The notes: generated from the sequence alone by a model not told the origin. DNA of 64,000 nucleotides from Yinghuangia seranimata (GCF_029953285.1 NZ_JASAOI010000007.1:62001-126000), one strand, 5' to 3'; shown: positions 52,616 through 61,095, counted from the first letter of the stretch. Made by a program: numbers and translations.

Positions 52616-52909
52616 CTACTTGCTCCGCAGCCGCCCCAGGGGGTCGGATTCCCCCTCCAGCGCGGCGGCGGCCGCCTTCCAGGCGGTGTCGTCGCGGTCG
52701 AGGGCGCTGCGCAGGTAGGCCGTGGTGAGCCGCTGGAGCAGGGCGACCCGGGCGGGGTTCTCGTCGGTCGTCTCGGCGACCTCGTACCCGGCGATCCCGC
52801 CGAGGGAGTGCTCGGCGCCGAACAGCGTGAGCAGGGTCTTGCCCGCGGAGCTGTGGACGTAGGGGTCGGTGAACCAGTCCGGCCCACGGGTGGACAGCTG
52901 GGAGCTCAT
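52616..52909 (-). pseudogene. C-terminal fragment of an alpha/beta-hydrolase
   Basis: 97 residues from ATG 52909. The text HSLGGIAGYEVAETTDENPARVALLQRLTTAYLRSALDRDDTAWKAAAAALEG resembles the end of chlorophyllase/PAF-acetylhydrolase-like actinobacterial hydrolases, where the His of the triad precedes LGGISGYD. The nucleophile elbow and most of the fold are missing. It may still be expressed as a small protein, but as an enzyme it is truncated. Confidence 0.5.
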
Positions 52910-53027
52910 GCGCGGCATCGGGAACCTCTGCATCGGCGCCGACAGCGACCCCCGCTACGACGCCCGCCCCCTGGTCGCGCTCCTCGTCGCGGGACTCGGC
53001 CGACCGAGCTGACCTCCGCGGCCGTGC

Positions 53028-54170
53028 TCAACTCCCGCGGCGCCGGGGGTCGGTCGTCGTCAGCCACGTGACCATGCGCGTGACGTCCGACCCGGACAGC
53101 ACGCCGAGGAGCCGGCCCTCGTCGATCACCAGCACCCGGTGCTCGGGCCCCGGTTCGAGCCGGGGCAGCAGGTCCCGCAGCGGCTCGTCGGGGCCGACCA
53201 CGGCGACCTGCGCGAGGGGCAGCATGACCGCTCCCACGGTCACCGCGCCGCGCCGGTACTCGGGCACGTGCTGCGCGGCGTGCAGCGTCAGCAGGCCGAG
53301 CGGGGCGCCGGCCTGGTCGGTCACCGGGTATGCGGAGTGCCGGTAGCGGTAGGCGTCGCCGAGGAGGAACTCGGCGACGGTGGCCGAGTCCGGCACGGTC
53401 ACGGGCTCGCGCGTCATGGCGTTGCGCACGGGGATCTGGCCGAGCGTCGCCCGCACCTCCGCCTGGCGGGCCTCCATCGTCGCCGCCGCGACCAGGAACC
53501 AGCCGATCGCCGCCAGCCACAGCCCGCTGAACGTGGTGCCGCGGATGAAGAGGAACAGGCCGAGGGCCACCAGCAGCCACCCGAAGGCACGACCCGCCGT
53601 CGCGGCACCGGTGGTCGCGCGCAGCCGGTCTCCGGTACGCCACCACAGCAGCGCGCGCAGGAGCCGGCCGCCGTCCAACGGCGCGGCGGGAATCGCGTTG
53701 AACACCGCCAGCGCGACGTTGATGACCGCGAGCCAGACCAGCGCGTCGACGGCCAGGCCCGCTCCGGAAGCCGTGTCCGCCGTCCACGCGCCCAGGGCGA
53801 ACACCCCGCCCAGCAGGAGGCTCACCAACGGCCCGACCCCGGCGATCCGCAGCTCCGCGCCCGGGGTCGCCGCCTCGCCCCTGAGCCGTGCGACGCCGCC
53901 GAGCAGCCACAGGACGATGTCGTCGACGTCGACCCCGTTCCGCCGCGCCACCACGGCGTGCGCCAGCTCGTGCGCGAGCAGGCAACCGAAGAACACGGCG
54001 GCCGTCAGCAGGCCCACCGTCCAGTAGGCCTCCGTCGAGTGCCCGGGATGCGCGTCCGGCAGCCGGCTGCGCGCCAACCCGATCGCGATCACCCCGAAAA
54101 TGACCGCGACGCTCCAGTGCACCCCGACCCGCACCCCGAGGATCCGCCCGAGCCGGAACGTGGCCCGCAC
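53028..54170 (-). CDS. Site-2 protease (M50) with CBS pair
   Basis: 380 residues. Membrane metalloprotease: HELAH with H67, E68 and H71, and the second zinc-binding segment NAIPAAPLDGGR, in about six helices. The C-terminal 140 residues are a CBS pair (NAMTREPVTVPDSATVAEFLL, GAVMLPLAQVAVVGPDEPLRDLLPRL, GVLSGSDVTRMV). The same architecture is found in the DosR-regulated mycobacterial protein Rv2625c. No clear box is seen directly upstream. The start is GTG 54170. It may cleave a membrane-bound regulator under adenylate control. Confidence 0.85.
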   Translation of the reverse strand: MRATFRLGRILGVRVGVHWSVAVIFGVIAIGLARSRLPDAHPGHSTEAYWTVGLLTAAVFFGCLLAHELAHAVVARRNGVDVDDIVLWLLGGVARLRGEAATPGAELRIAGVGPLVSLLLGGVFALGAWTADTASGAGLAVDALVWLAVINVALAVFNAIPAAPLDGGRLLRALLWWRTGDRLRATTGAATAGRAFGWLLVALGLFLFIRGTTFSGLWLAAIGWFLVAAATMEARQAEVRATLGQIPVRNAMTREPVTVPDSATVAEFLLGDAYRYRHSAYPVTDQAGAPLGLLTLHAAQHVPEYRRGAVTVGAVMLPLAQVAVVGPDEPLRDLLPRLEPGPEHRVLVIDEGRLLGVLSGSDVTRMVTWLTTTDPRRRGS

Positions 54171-54680
54171 CGTCCACTCCCAACCTCACACGCGGCACCC
54201 ACCCGGCACCGCACCACCGCGACGACGAGGCCTGTCGGACCTCACGCCGCCGCCGTCCTGCACCTTCGATGAAACCTCGCCCAGCCCGCCGAGGCCAGTC
54301 CCGAACGGCGCCCCCACCCCCCACCTCGGCATACGCCCGCCCGCTCCCCGACGCTCAGCACCGCCTACGTGCCGGGGCGCACGCCTGCACCGGCTCACCC
54401 GCCCGCTCGGGAGGAACCGTGGGCACCTCCGAATCCGATGTGCGTCGCGCACTCGGACTGCCCGACCCGACACCGGAGAACCCGGCCGGGGCCGACTTGA
54501 GGGCGTCCTCGGTAACACGTTTCCGGCCGACTCCACGCGGGTCGAGTGGCGCTGCGGGTACTGCGCGGGTGAGGGCATGCTCGGCGGTAACACCGCGTAC
54601 GACTACTCGTACCGCGCGGCCGTGAGGCTGCCCGGCGGGCCCTTCGTCGAGCCGCTCCCCCTGTGAGCGGGAGTGCGGTG
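54171..54680 (+). other. Region with a possible frameshifted small gene
   Basis: About 510 bases between two minus-strand genes. On the plus strand, SDVRRALGLPDPTPENPAG (from about 54438) and, in another frame, GVLGNTFPADSTRVEW...CGYCAGEGMLGGNTAYDYSYRAAV (about 54502-54666, stop 54664-54666) both have protein-like composition. A single frameshift near 54500 would join them. No family is recognised and no clear ribosome site is visible, so this is a weak call. Confidence 0.25.
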
Positions 54681-56690
54681 TCAGAGCCGGCGTCGGGACG
54701 TCGCGAGTTGGCTGAGCGTGTAGCCGGTGCCGGTGGGGTCGAGGTGCTTGGTGGCCTGTTTGAAGAGGTACTCGGCGCGCTCGTAGGAGAGTCGGCCGCG
54801 GCCTGTGTCGGGGCACAGGTCGGCGGGGGCGGGCGTCCTGGCCGGGGCGGGTCTGCGGTCCGCCAGGAAGAGCGGTCCTCGGGTGCGGCCGCCGACCAGG
54901 GCGGGCAGCAGGCGGGCGGCGCCGGAGCGCCAGGAGACCGGGACGGAAGCCGTTCGGCCCTCGGCCGTGACGCGGGCGCAGCGGGCCGTGAGGTCGAGGT
55001 CTTCGACGTTGACGGACAGCACCTTCGCGGCGCCGGCGCCCGACTCGAACACGATCCGCCAGAGCGTTCGTTCGCGTAGCGGCACCGCGGGCATCCGCCA
55101 CAGGGCGTCGAGTTGCCCGGCCCCCAGGGCCGGTCGCCCCGTGCGGTCCTCGAGTCGCCGCTCCACGTCGGCCGCCAGGTCTGCCACGGACGCCCAGGAC
55201 GAGAAGGAGCGGACCGCCGCGCGGTGGCGGTTCCACGTCGGGGCCGCCGTGGCGCCCCACGTGACGGCGAAGACCCGGCCCACCTGACCGGCGGTCACGT
55301 CGGCCAACGCGGTCCGCGGCCCGAGGTCGAGGCACAGCCGGTGCAGGGTCTGGCCGTACGACCGGACCGTCGCGGCGCCGAGGTCCTCGCGGGCGAGGAA
55401 GTCGCGGACGGCCCCGCCCAGGGTGACGCCCGCCGTCCGGGTCGGGGCGTCGGCCGCGCGGCGCAGGAGGAAGGCCCGTTCGGGCGCGTTGCGGGTGAGC
55501 GCGGCCGCGCGTTCGAACTCCGGCGCGGCCTCGGCGTGGCGCCCGAGCCTGGTCAGCAGGTCGCCGCGGACGACGGACAGCAGGTGGTAGTCCTTGAGCG
55601 CCGGATCGGCGGTGAGCGTGTCGACCACGTCCAACCCCGCCTGCGGACCGTACGCCATGCCCAGGGCGACCGCGCGGTTGAGCTGGACGACGGGGGACGG
55701 CACCAGGCGGATCAGCGCGTCGTACAGCGCCGCGATCTGCCGCCAGTCCGTCTCGTCCGCGGTCCTCGCCTGGGCGTGCGAGACGGCGATGGCGGCCTGG
55801 AGGACGTACGGCCCCGGCGGCCCGCCGACCTCGCGGGCCCGCAGCATCGCCGCGAACCCGCGCCGGATCAGGAGCTGGTCCCACCGAGCGCGGTTCTGCT
55901 CGTGGAGCTGGACGGGCTCACCGGAAGGGCCGGTGCGCGCCGCGCCGCGCGACGCCTGGATCTCCATCAGCGCGACCAGGCCGTGGACCTCGGCCTGGCG
56001 CGGCGCCAGTTCGGCGAGCAACCGCCCCAGGCGCAGCGCCTCAAGGCACAGCGACGGACGCATAAGGTCGTCGCCGGACGTCGCCGTGTAGCCCTCGTTG
56101 AAGATCAGGTAGATGACCTCGAGCACCGACGAGAGCCGTCCCGCGAGTTCGGGGCCCGGCGGGAGTTCGAACGGGATGCGCTCCTCGGCGAGGACCCGCT
56201 TGGCCCGGGCGATGCGCTGCGCGACGGCCTGCTCCGACACCAGGAACGCGCTCGCGATCTCCGCGGCGGTCAGGCCGCCCAGGAGCCGGAGCGTCAGGGC
56301 GGCTCGGGCGTCGGCGGGCAGCACGGGGTGGCAGGAGACGAACATCAGGCGCAGGACGTCGTCGTCCACGCGTTCCTCGAAGTCCCGCTCCTCCGCTCCC
56401 TGTTGTTCCAGCGTGCGGGCGAACTCACCGTGCTTGCGCGCCATCCGCTCGCTGCGGCGGAAGTGGTCGACGGCGCGCCGCTTGGCCGCGGTCATGAGCC
56501 AGGCGCCGGGGTTGTCCGGGACGCCCTGCGTGGGCCACTGCTCCAACGCCGCGACCAGCGCGTCCTGCGCGAGCTCCTCGGCGAGACCCACGTCGTGGAC
56601 CATCCGGGTCAGCCCGGCGATGATGCGCGCGGACTCGAACTTCCACACCGCGTCGATCGCGCTATGGGCGCCCGGGGCCGTCACGCGCAC
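54681..56690 (-). CDS. ECF42-type sigma factor fused to a degenerate tyrosine-recombinase domain
   Basis: About 669 residues. Residues 1-175 hold sigma region 2 (LAQDALVAALEQWPTQGVPDNPGAWLMTAAKRRAVDHFRR) and region 4 (LTLRLLGGLTAAEIASAFLVSEQAVAQRIARAKR). The DUF6596/TPR part follows (LEVIYLIFNEGY ... RAVALGMAYGPQAGLDVVD), ending near RAFLLRRAADAP, a normal ECF42 end. A further ~250 residues continue in frame: a SAM-like core-binding part (VRDFLAREDLGAATVRSYGQTL) and a recombinase catalytic-like part (LWRIVFESGAGAAKVLSVNVEDLDL ... RLSYERAEYLFKQATKHLDPTGTGYTLSQL). The catalytic Arg, the HxLRH box and the Tyr are absent. Start GTG 56690 or 56684. Confidence 0.8.
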   Translation of the reverse strand: MRVTAPGAHSAIDAVWKFESARIIAGLTRMVHDVGLAEELAQDALVAALEQWPTQGVPDNPGAWLMTAAKRRAVDHFRRSERMARKHGEFARTLEQQGAEERDFEERVDDDVLRLMFVSCHPVLPADARAALTLRLLGGLTAAEIASAFLVSEQAVAQRIARAKRVLAEERIPFELPPGPELAGRLSSVLEVIYLIFNEGYTATSGDDLMRPSLCLEALRLGRLLAELAPRQAEVHGLVALMEIQASRGAARTGPSGEPVQLHEQNRARWDQLLIRRGFAAMLRAREVGGPPGPYVLQAAIAVSHAQARTADETDWRQIAALYDALIRLVPSPVVQLNRAVALGMAYGPQAGLDVVDTLTADPALKDYHLLSVVRGDLLTRLGRHAEAAPEFERAAALTRNAPERAFLLRRAADAPTRTAGVTLGGAVRDFLAREDLGAATVRSYGQTLHRLCLDLGPRTALADVTAGQVGRVFAVTWGATAAPTWNRHRAAVRSFSSWASVADLAADVERRLEDRTGRPALGAGQLDALWRMPAVPLRERTLWRIVFESGAGAAKVLSVNVEDLDLTARCARVTAEGRTASVPVSWRSGAARLLPALVGGRTRGPLFLADRRPAPARTPAPADLCPDTGRGRLSYERAEYLFKQATKHLDPTGTGYTLSQLATSRRRL

Positions 56691-56758
56691 GATCAGAGCA
56701 CCGCCCGAGCCGCTGTGCAAGCCAGGGCGGTGCCCGTCACCGTAGCCGACCCCGACTC

Positions 56759-57073
56759 TCAGAAGAGCTGGCGCATGAGGGTCTCGCCGTCACCGATGAT
56801 CTTGAGGAAGCGCCGGGACAGCTCCATCGCCTCCTCCTTCGACTGCACCTCGATCAGCGCGTACCCGCCGACCGCCTCCTTCGCCTCGGTGAACGGCCCG
56901 TCGGTCACGGTGATCTCGCCGCCGGCCGACGTGATGAAGCTGCCCCCGAGCTCCATCCCGCCGGTGGCCAGCAGCACACCGGTCTTCGTCAGCTCCTCGA
57001 CGAACTTGCCCATCTCGGCGAACAGGGCCTCGTCGTGGCTCTTGTCGCTGGTGCTCGTCAGCAGGAATCGCAT
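56759..57073 (-). CDS. DGPF-domain (YCII-related) protein
   Basis: 104 residues: MRFLLTSTSDKSHDEALFAEMGKFVEELTKTGVLLATGGMELGG..., with the TDGPFTEAKEAVGGYALIEVQSKEEAMELSRRFL signature. DGPF proteins are the standing partners of ECF42 sigma factors and are usually among their targets. ATG 57073 has AAGGAGA. It lies 68 bases ahead of the sigma gene in the same direction, so the two may share a transcript. Confidence 0.9.
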   Translation of the reverse strand: MRFLLTSTSDKSHDEALFAEMGKFVEELTKTGVLLATGGMELGGSFITSAGGEITVTDGPFTEAKEAVGGYALIEVQSKEEAMELSRRFLKIIGDGETLMRQLF

Positions 57074-57135
57074 CGCCGTGTCTCCTTCGTGCTCGAACCC
57101 GTAGCCGGGCTTTCCCCTGTGCGTCGAACGACCCC

Positions 57136-57183
57136 ATGTGACAGGGAACGCAGCCCGCGCACCCGATGCGTTCCCTGTCACAT
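57136..57183. promoter_or_regulatory. Perfect 17-bp inverted repeat between divergent genes
   Basis: ATGTGACAGGGAACGCA (57136-57152) and its exact complement TGCGTTCCCTGTCACAT (57167-57183) flank 14 bases. Each arm reads TTCCCTGTCACAT pointing outward, one toward the DGPF gene (63 bases) and one toward the DUF998-like gene (137 bases). The TGTCACA could be a pair of back-to-back ECF -35 elements, with TCGA-like sequences farther out on both sides. Confidence 0.7.
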
Positions 57184-57203
57184 CCCCAAGACGACGCGTG
57201 GTC

Positions 57204-57297
57204 GAAAGCCGAAAGCCGAAAGCCGAAAGCCCAGAGCCCGAAGCCCGAAAGCCCGGAGCCCGAAGCCCGAAGCCCCGAAACCGACGCCGACGCCGAC
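57204..57297 (+). repeat. Heptanucleotide tandem repeat in the leader
   Basis: GAAAGCC is repeated four times exactly (57204-57231) and then decays into GAAGCCC/GGAGCCC variants to about 57297. It lies between the inverted repeat and the start of the DUF998-like gene. Confidence 0.85.
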
Positions 57298-57319
57298 GCC
57301 GCCACGAAAGGCCAACGCC

Positions 57320-58006
57320 ATGACCACCGCCGCCGCCACCGCCACCGCCACCGCCTCCCTCCCCCGAGCCACCTCCCCCGCCTCGGCCACGACTCGACGC
57401 CTGCTGACCGCCGGCGCCCTGGCCGCACCCGTCTGGGCGGTCGTCTCCCTCACCCAAGCCCTCACCCGAAACGCGTTCGACCTGACCCGGCACCCCCTCA
57501 GCGCCCTGGCCAACGGCTCGCTGGGCTGGATCCAGATCACGAACTTCCTGGTGTCGGGAACGCTGTTCATCGCCGGATCCGTCGGCCTGCGCCGCGCCCT
57601 CCTCGGCACACCGGGCGCGACCTGGGTGCCCCGCCTCGTCATGACCGCCGGCATCGGCATGATGGCCGCCGGCATCTTCCGCATGGACCCGATGGACGGC
57701 TTCCCGGCCGGCACGCCCTCCGGCACCCCGGACACCCAGTCCTGGCACAGCAACCTGCACATGGTCAGCGGAATGCTGTCCTTCACCGCCCTGGCGGCCG
57801 CCTGCTTTGTCCTCGCCCGCCACCACTCCCGCGCCGGCCGACCCCGCACCGCCATCGCCTCCCGCACCGCAGCCGCCGCCCTCATCGCCGGCAACGCCTG
57901 GGCCCTCTCCGGCGCCCCTGCAGGAGCCCTGACCATGGCCGTAGGCGTCACCACCGCCATGACCTGGATCAGCACCACAGCCTTCCGCCTCCGCACCCCC
58001 GTCTGA
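57320..58006 (+). CDS. DUF998-type membrane protein
   Basis: 228 residues with six hydrophobic helices (LLTAGALAAPVWAVVSL, ITNFLVSGTLFIAGSVGL, LVMTAGIGMMAAGIF, MVSGMLSFTALAAACFVLA, AAAALIAGNAWALSG, LTMAVGVTTAMTW). FRMDPMDGFPAGTPSGTPDTQSWHSNLHMVSG is the family signature loop. Function unknown. ATG 57320 follows GAAAGG. Divergent from the DGPF gene across the inverted repeat, so it is a candidate target of the ECF42-type sigma factor. Confidence 0.8.
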   Translation: MTTAAATATATASLPRATSPASATTRRLLTAGALAAPVWAVVSLTQALTRNAFDLTRHPLSALANGSLGWIQITNFLVSGTLFIAGSVGLRRALLGTPGATWVPRLVMTAGIGMMAAGIFRMDPMDGFPAGTPSGTPDTQSWHSNLHMVSGMLSFTALAAACFVLARHHSRAGRPRTAIASRTAAAALIAGNAWALSGAPAGALTMAVGVTTAMTWISTTAFRLRTPV

Positions 58007-58031
58007 GACCCCACCACCGAACGCCCCCTCA

Positions 58032-58062
58032 GAGGCCCTGCCGGATTCCCCGACAGGGCCTC
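58032..58062 (+). terminator. Hairpin after the DUF998-like gene
   Basis: GAGGCCCTG (58032-58040) pairs with CAGGGCCTC (58054-58062). Confidence 0.5.
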
Positions 58063-58179
58063 CGGCGCACCCCCTGACAACCCCGGAGGCACCGCCCGAC
58101 AACGCCATCGATATGGTTCCGGCGGATTGCGGACGGGGCGCGGTTCTCACGCCTTTGCACATCTCAGCCAGGAGCACCC

Positions 58180-58701
58180 GTGCGCGCCCGCATCGCCACC
58201 GTCAGCGTCGTCTTCGCCCTGTCCCTCGTCACCGCGGGATGCGGAGGCGGGGACGACGCGGGAGCGATGCCGACGACCGCAGCCAGCTCTGCACCTACGC
58301 CTGGCCTCCAGACCGAATCGGCCGCCGGCACCCCGACGAGCGCACCCGCCGGCACCCCGAGCCGCACCGCCTCAGCCGCTCCGCCCGCCATCGACACGGG
58401 CTCGATGCACCTGGCCGAGGCCGCACAGGCCGCCGGCGTACAGGCGCCGAGTTCCGCAGCCGTCGCCGCCTATTTCGCGGACCTGAACGCGATCGACCCG
58501 GCGATCATCGGCGGACGCCCCACCATGATGTCGCTGATGTTCAACAGCCTGGGCACCTGCCGAGCCCTCGCGAGCCACCGGGACCCGCAGAACCTCCTCG
58601 TCCAGACGCTGATGAGTTTCAGCAACGACCAGATCCAGCTCACCCGCGACCAGGCCACCCGCGTCATCGACGCCATCCGCCGCAACCTCTGCGCCGCGTA
58701 A
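58180..58701 (+). CDS. Putative lipoprotein
   Basis: 173 residues. A short signal peptide (MRARIATVSVVFALSLVTAGC) with the lipobox Cys at 21, a Thr/Pro/Ala-rich linker (to about 70), and a helical C-terminal part with two cysteines (GTCRAL, NLCAA) that could form a disulphide. A DUF732-like fold is possible. GTG 58180 follows CCAGGAGCACCC. Function unknown. Confidence 0.7.
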   Translation: MRARIATVSVVFALSLVTAGCGGGDDAGAMPTTAASSAPTPGLQTESAAGTPTSAPAGTPSRTASAAPPAIDTGSMHLAEAAQAAGVQAPSSAAVAAYFADLNAIDPAIIGGRPTMMSLMFNSLGTCRALASHRDPQNLLVQTLMSFSNDQIQLTRDQATRVIDAIRRNLCAA

Positions 58702-58868
58702 GACCGCGGCCACACGCCTGCACCGCACGCGCTGTCCGCGCGTCTCAGCAGGACAGCCGCGTCACCACCGCGTCTCCCGCCAGCACGGGCGTCGGAAAAG
58801 CGGTTGGCTTCATCCGGCTGGCGGGCGAGAGTGGGGCCGCAGTCCCGACGGGCGGGGCTACGAGGGTC

Positions 58869-59717
58869 ATGGAGCAGCCTGCTTTGACGGAGACCACGCC
58901 GTATGACGCTGACCGAAGTGCCTTTACGCGTGCGGCGCTTGCACGTCTGGTCCTCAGCGACACCAGCGCGGAGCTCGCCGATGTGGCGGGGAATCTCGCG
59001 ATCACGCGCTTTGACGATCAGACGGGACTGGGCGGGCGGGCCAGTGAGGCCGCGGCCGTGCGGGAGAGTGCCGAGCGGCTCGTCGCCGAGGCGGTGATCT
59101 TCGAGCGGGAGCGCGGGAGTTCGTGGGAGGAGATCGCCGGATATCTTGGGATTGACGCGGACAGCGCTCGCGAGCGGTTCACCCCGGCGGTCGAGCGCTG
59201 GCACCGTGCCTTTGAGGAGCCGTACCGGCTGGACGAGAGCGGGCGCAAGCGCGTGCTGCAGCTGCCCTTCGCGGCGTACGACCCCGAGTCCGTGTGTCGG
59301 CTGCTCGATCTGAGGGTGCGTCTTCGCGTCTACTTCAACGACGAGCACCCCGTCAGCGGGGCACTGCGTTCCGATAGCGCGGCCGACGGGGCTCAGGCTC
59401 CGGACTACGACCTCGGCGGCCGGGTTATGCGCGAGGACCTCGGTCGGCTCATGCGCCTGCTGGCGCGCTTCGCGCACGCGGACGGCGGTCCGACCGACTG
59501 GGACGCCGTTGCGGCGGGACTGCGCGGCACGGACGAGGACGAACTCGACGCATGGGATGCCTACGTCGTGGAGGGCACCTCGACGTCGCTCCGCATGCGG
59601 TTCGCGAACGTCTCCCGTGACGACGGACTTGTCGAGGTCGTCGTTTCGGGGGCGACGGACCGCGAACTGCGGTTGCGGATCGACACGTTGTTCACGGTCT
59701 TCGGCCCTGACGCGTAG
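58869..59717 (+). CDS. Hypothetical protein with HTH-like segment
   Basis: 282 soluble residues from ATG 58869. RLVAEAVIFERERGSSWEEIAGYLGIDADSARERFTPAVERWHRAF (about 75-120) resembles a helix-turn-helix as used in sigma region 4 or small regulators, followed by mixed alpha/beta sequence. Family not recognised. The stop lies inside a terminator stem. Confidence 0.6.
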   Translation: MEQPALTETTPYDADRSAFTRAALARLVLSDTSAELADVAGNLAITRFDDQTGLGGRASEAAAVRESAERLVAEAVIFERERGSSWEEIAGYLGIDADSARERFTPAVERWHRAFEEPYRLDESGRKRVLQLPFAAYDPESVCRLLDLRVRLRVYFNDEHPVSGALRSDSAADGAQAPDYDLGGRVMREDLGRLMRLLARFAHADGGPTDWDAVAAGLRGTDEDELDAWDAYVVEGTSTSLRMRFANVSRDDGLVEVVVSGATDRELRLRIDTLFTVFGPDA

Positions 59718-59735
59718 GGGCCGTCAGGGCCGAAG
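59699..59735 (+). terminator. Hairpin overlapping the stop codon
   Basis: CTTCGGCCCTGACG (59699-59712) pairs perfectly with CGTCAGGGCCGAAG (59722-59735); the TAG stop is in the loop. It lies between this gene and the convergent hmp. Confidence 0.75.
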
Positions 59736-59822
59736 CCGGACCGTCCACGAGGCCGGGCGCCGGGTTGCGGCGCGAACCGAGGTCCGCGCCGAAGCATGCC
59801 CGGCGTCCGGCCCGAACGGGTT

Positions 59823-61019
59823 CTACTGCTGCCCGAGCCAGAGGTCCGGGCCGAAGACCTCGTAGTGGATGGCCTCGGCGGGGACGCCGCGGCGCAGGAG
59901 GTCTCCGCGGACCGCGCGCATGAACGGGAGCGGGCCGCACAGGAACGCCGTAAGTCCGTCCGGGAGTTCGAGCGCGTCGAGGTCGGCCTGGCCGACGGCC
60001 GCGTCGGTGTCGGGGTCGGCGGCGTCCTCGTACCAGACGTGCAGGGTCGCGCCCGGGTGGGCGGCGACGAGGTCGCGCTGTTCGGCGCGGTGGGCGTGGT
60101 CGGCGGGGCCGCGGTCGGCGTGGACGACGGTCACCGGTCGGGTCGATCCGACGGCGGCCAGGTGGTCGAGGATGGACAGCATCGGGGTGATGCCGATGCC
60201 CGCCGAGGCCAGCAGCAGCGGGCCGTCGCCGTCGGGCAGGACGAGGTCGCCGAACGGCAGGGACACGTCGAGGACGTCGCCGACGCGGGCGTGCTCATGA
60301 AGCCGGCTCGACACCTCGCCCTCGGGCCCGACGCCGCCGCGGACGCGCTTGACGGTGATGCGCCACTGCGCGGCACCGGGCGCCGCGGACAGGCTGTACT
60401 GGCGGATCTGCCGTGCACCGTCCGGGAGTTCGACGCGCACGCTGACGTACTGCCCGGCCTTGAACGCCGGCGCGGCGGTGCCGTCGGCGGGCCGCAGGAC
60501 GAACGAGACGGCGTCGGCGGTCTCTTCGTGCCGCTCCGCGATCTCCATGCGCTGCCAGATGTCGCCTTCGGTGCGCCCGGCGTCCTGGTACAGCCCGGCC
60601 TCGAGGGCGATGAGCGCGTTGGCCATCAGCCAGTAGACCTCGTCCCACGCCGCGGCGACCTCGGGGGTGACGGCGTCACCGAGGACGTCGACGATGGCGG
60701 CGAAGAGGTGCTGGTGGACGATCTTGTACTGCTCGGACGTGACACCCAGCGCGGCGTGCTTGTGGGCTATGCGCGCCAGCATGGCGTCCGGGCGGGCGTC
60801 GGGCCGCTCCACGAGCATGGTGGCGAACGCCGCGATGGATCCGGCCAGGGCCTGGCGCTGTTCGCCGTTGGCCTGGTTGCCGCGGTTGAACACGTCGCGC
60901 AGGAGCTCCGGGTGGGCCGCGAACATCCCCGCGTAGAAGCGCTGGGTGATGTCGCCGAGGGCGGCGCCCACCGCGGGGAGGGTGGCGCGGACGACCGGTA
61001 CGGACTGCTCAGAGAGCAC
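59823..61019 (-). CDS. hmp: Flavohaemoprotein (NO dioxygenase)
   Basis: 398 residues: globin domain (1-135) with the proximal His H88 in RIAHKHAALGV, B10 Tyr Y29, then FAD (RQYSLSAAP) and NAD domains (LASAGIGITPMLS, FLCGPLPFM). It oxidises NO to nitrate with O2 and NADPH. GTG 61019 has AAAGGAG. nsrR lies directly upstream, and an NsrR-like operator sits in the 76-base gap. It removes NO that nitrate respiration through NarG can generate. Confidence 0.95.
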   Translation of the reverse strand: MLSEQSVPVVRATLPAVGAALGDITQRFYAGMFAAHPELLRDVFNRGNQANGEQRQALAGSIAAFATMLVERPDARPDAMLARIAHKHAALGVTSEQYKIVHQHLFAAIVDVLGDAVTPEVAAAWDEVYWLMANALIALEAGLYQDAGRTEGDIWQRMEIAERHEETADAVSFVLRPADGTAAPAFKAGQYVSVRVELPDGARQIRQYSLSAAPGAAQWRITVKRVRGGVGPEGEVSSRLHEHARVGDVLDVSLPFGDLVLPDGDGPLLLASAGIGITPMLSILDHLAAVGSTRPVTVVHADRGPADHAHRAEQRDLVAAHPGATLHVWYEDAADPDTDAAVGQADLDALELPDGLTAFLCGPLPFMRAVRGDLLRRGVPAEAIHYEVFGPDLWLGQQ

Positions 61020-61032
61020 GGTGACTCCTTTT

Positions 61033-61055
61033 ATTTGGTAAAGGATCTTCGTATT
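61033..61055 (-). promoter_or_regulatory. NsrR-like operator upstream of hmp
   Basis: Read toward hmp, the 23 bases consist of the half site AATACGAAGAT, one base, then CTTTACCAAAT. This matches the S. coelicolor hmpA1 NsrR site as I remember it at about 18 of 23 positions. It directly precedes the ribosome binding site. Confidence 0.65.
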
Positions 61056-61095
61056 TTTCGGCCCGATGCGCCCTGCCCTCGTAGGGCGCTCCGGG

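Noticed and set aside
52908-53012. 34-codon plus-strand ORF between the hydrolase fragment and the site-2 protease
   Set aside because: No ribosome binding site, no family, and it overlaps antisense to the fragment; too short to support.
54947-54960. AAGCCGTTCGGCCC resembling the DevR box
   Set aside because: It lies deep inside the sigma-fusion coding sequence, has the outer GG replaced by AA, and has no start codon at suitable distance.
59699-59735. CGGCCC...GGGCCG pattern at the end of the 282-aa gene
   Set aside because: It is part of a 14-bp perfect stem overlapping the stop, facing a convergent gene, so it is better explained as a terminator.
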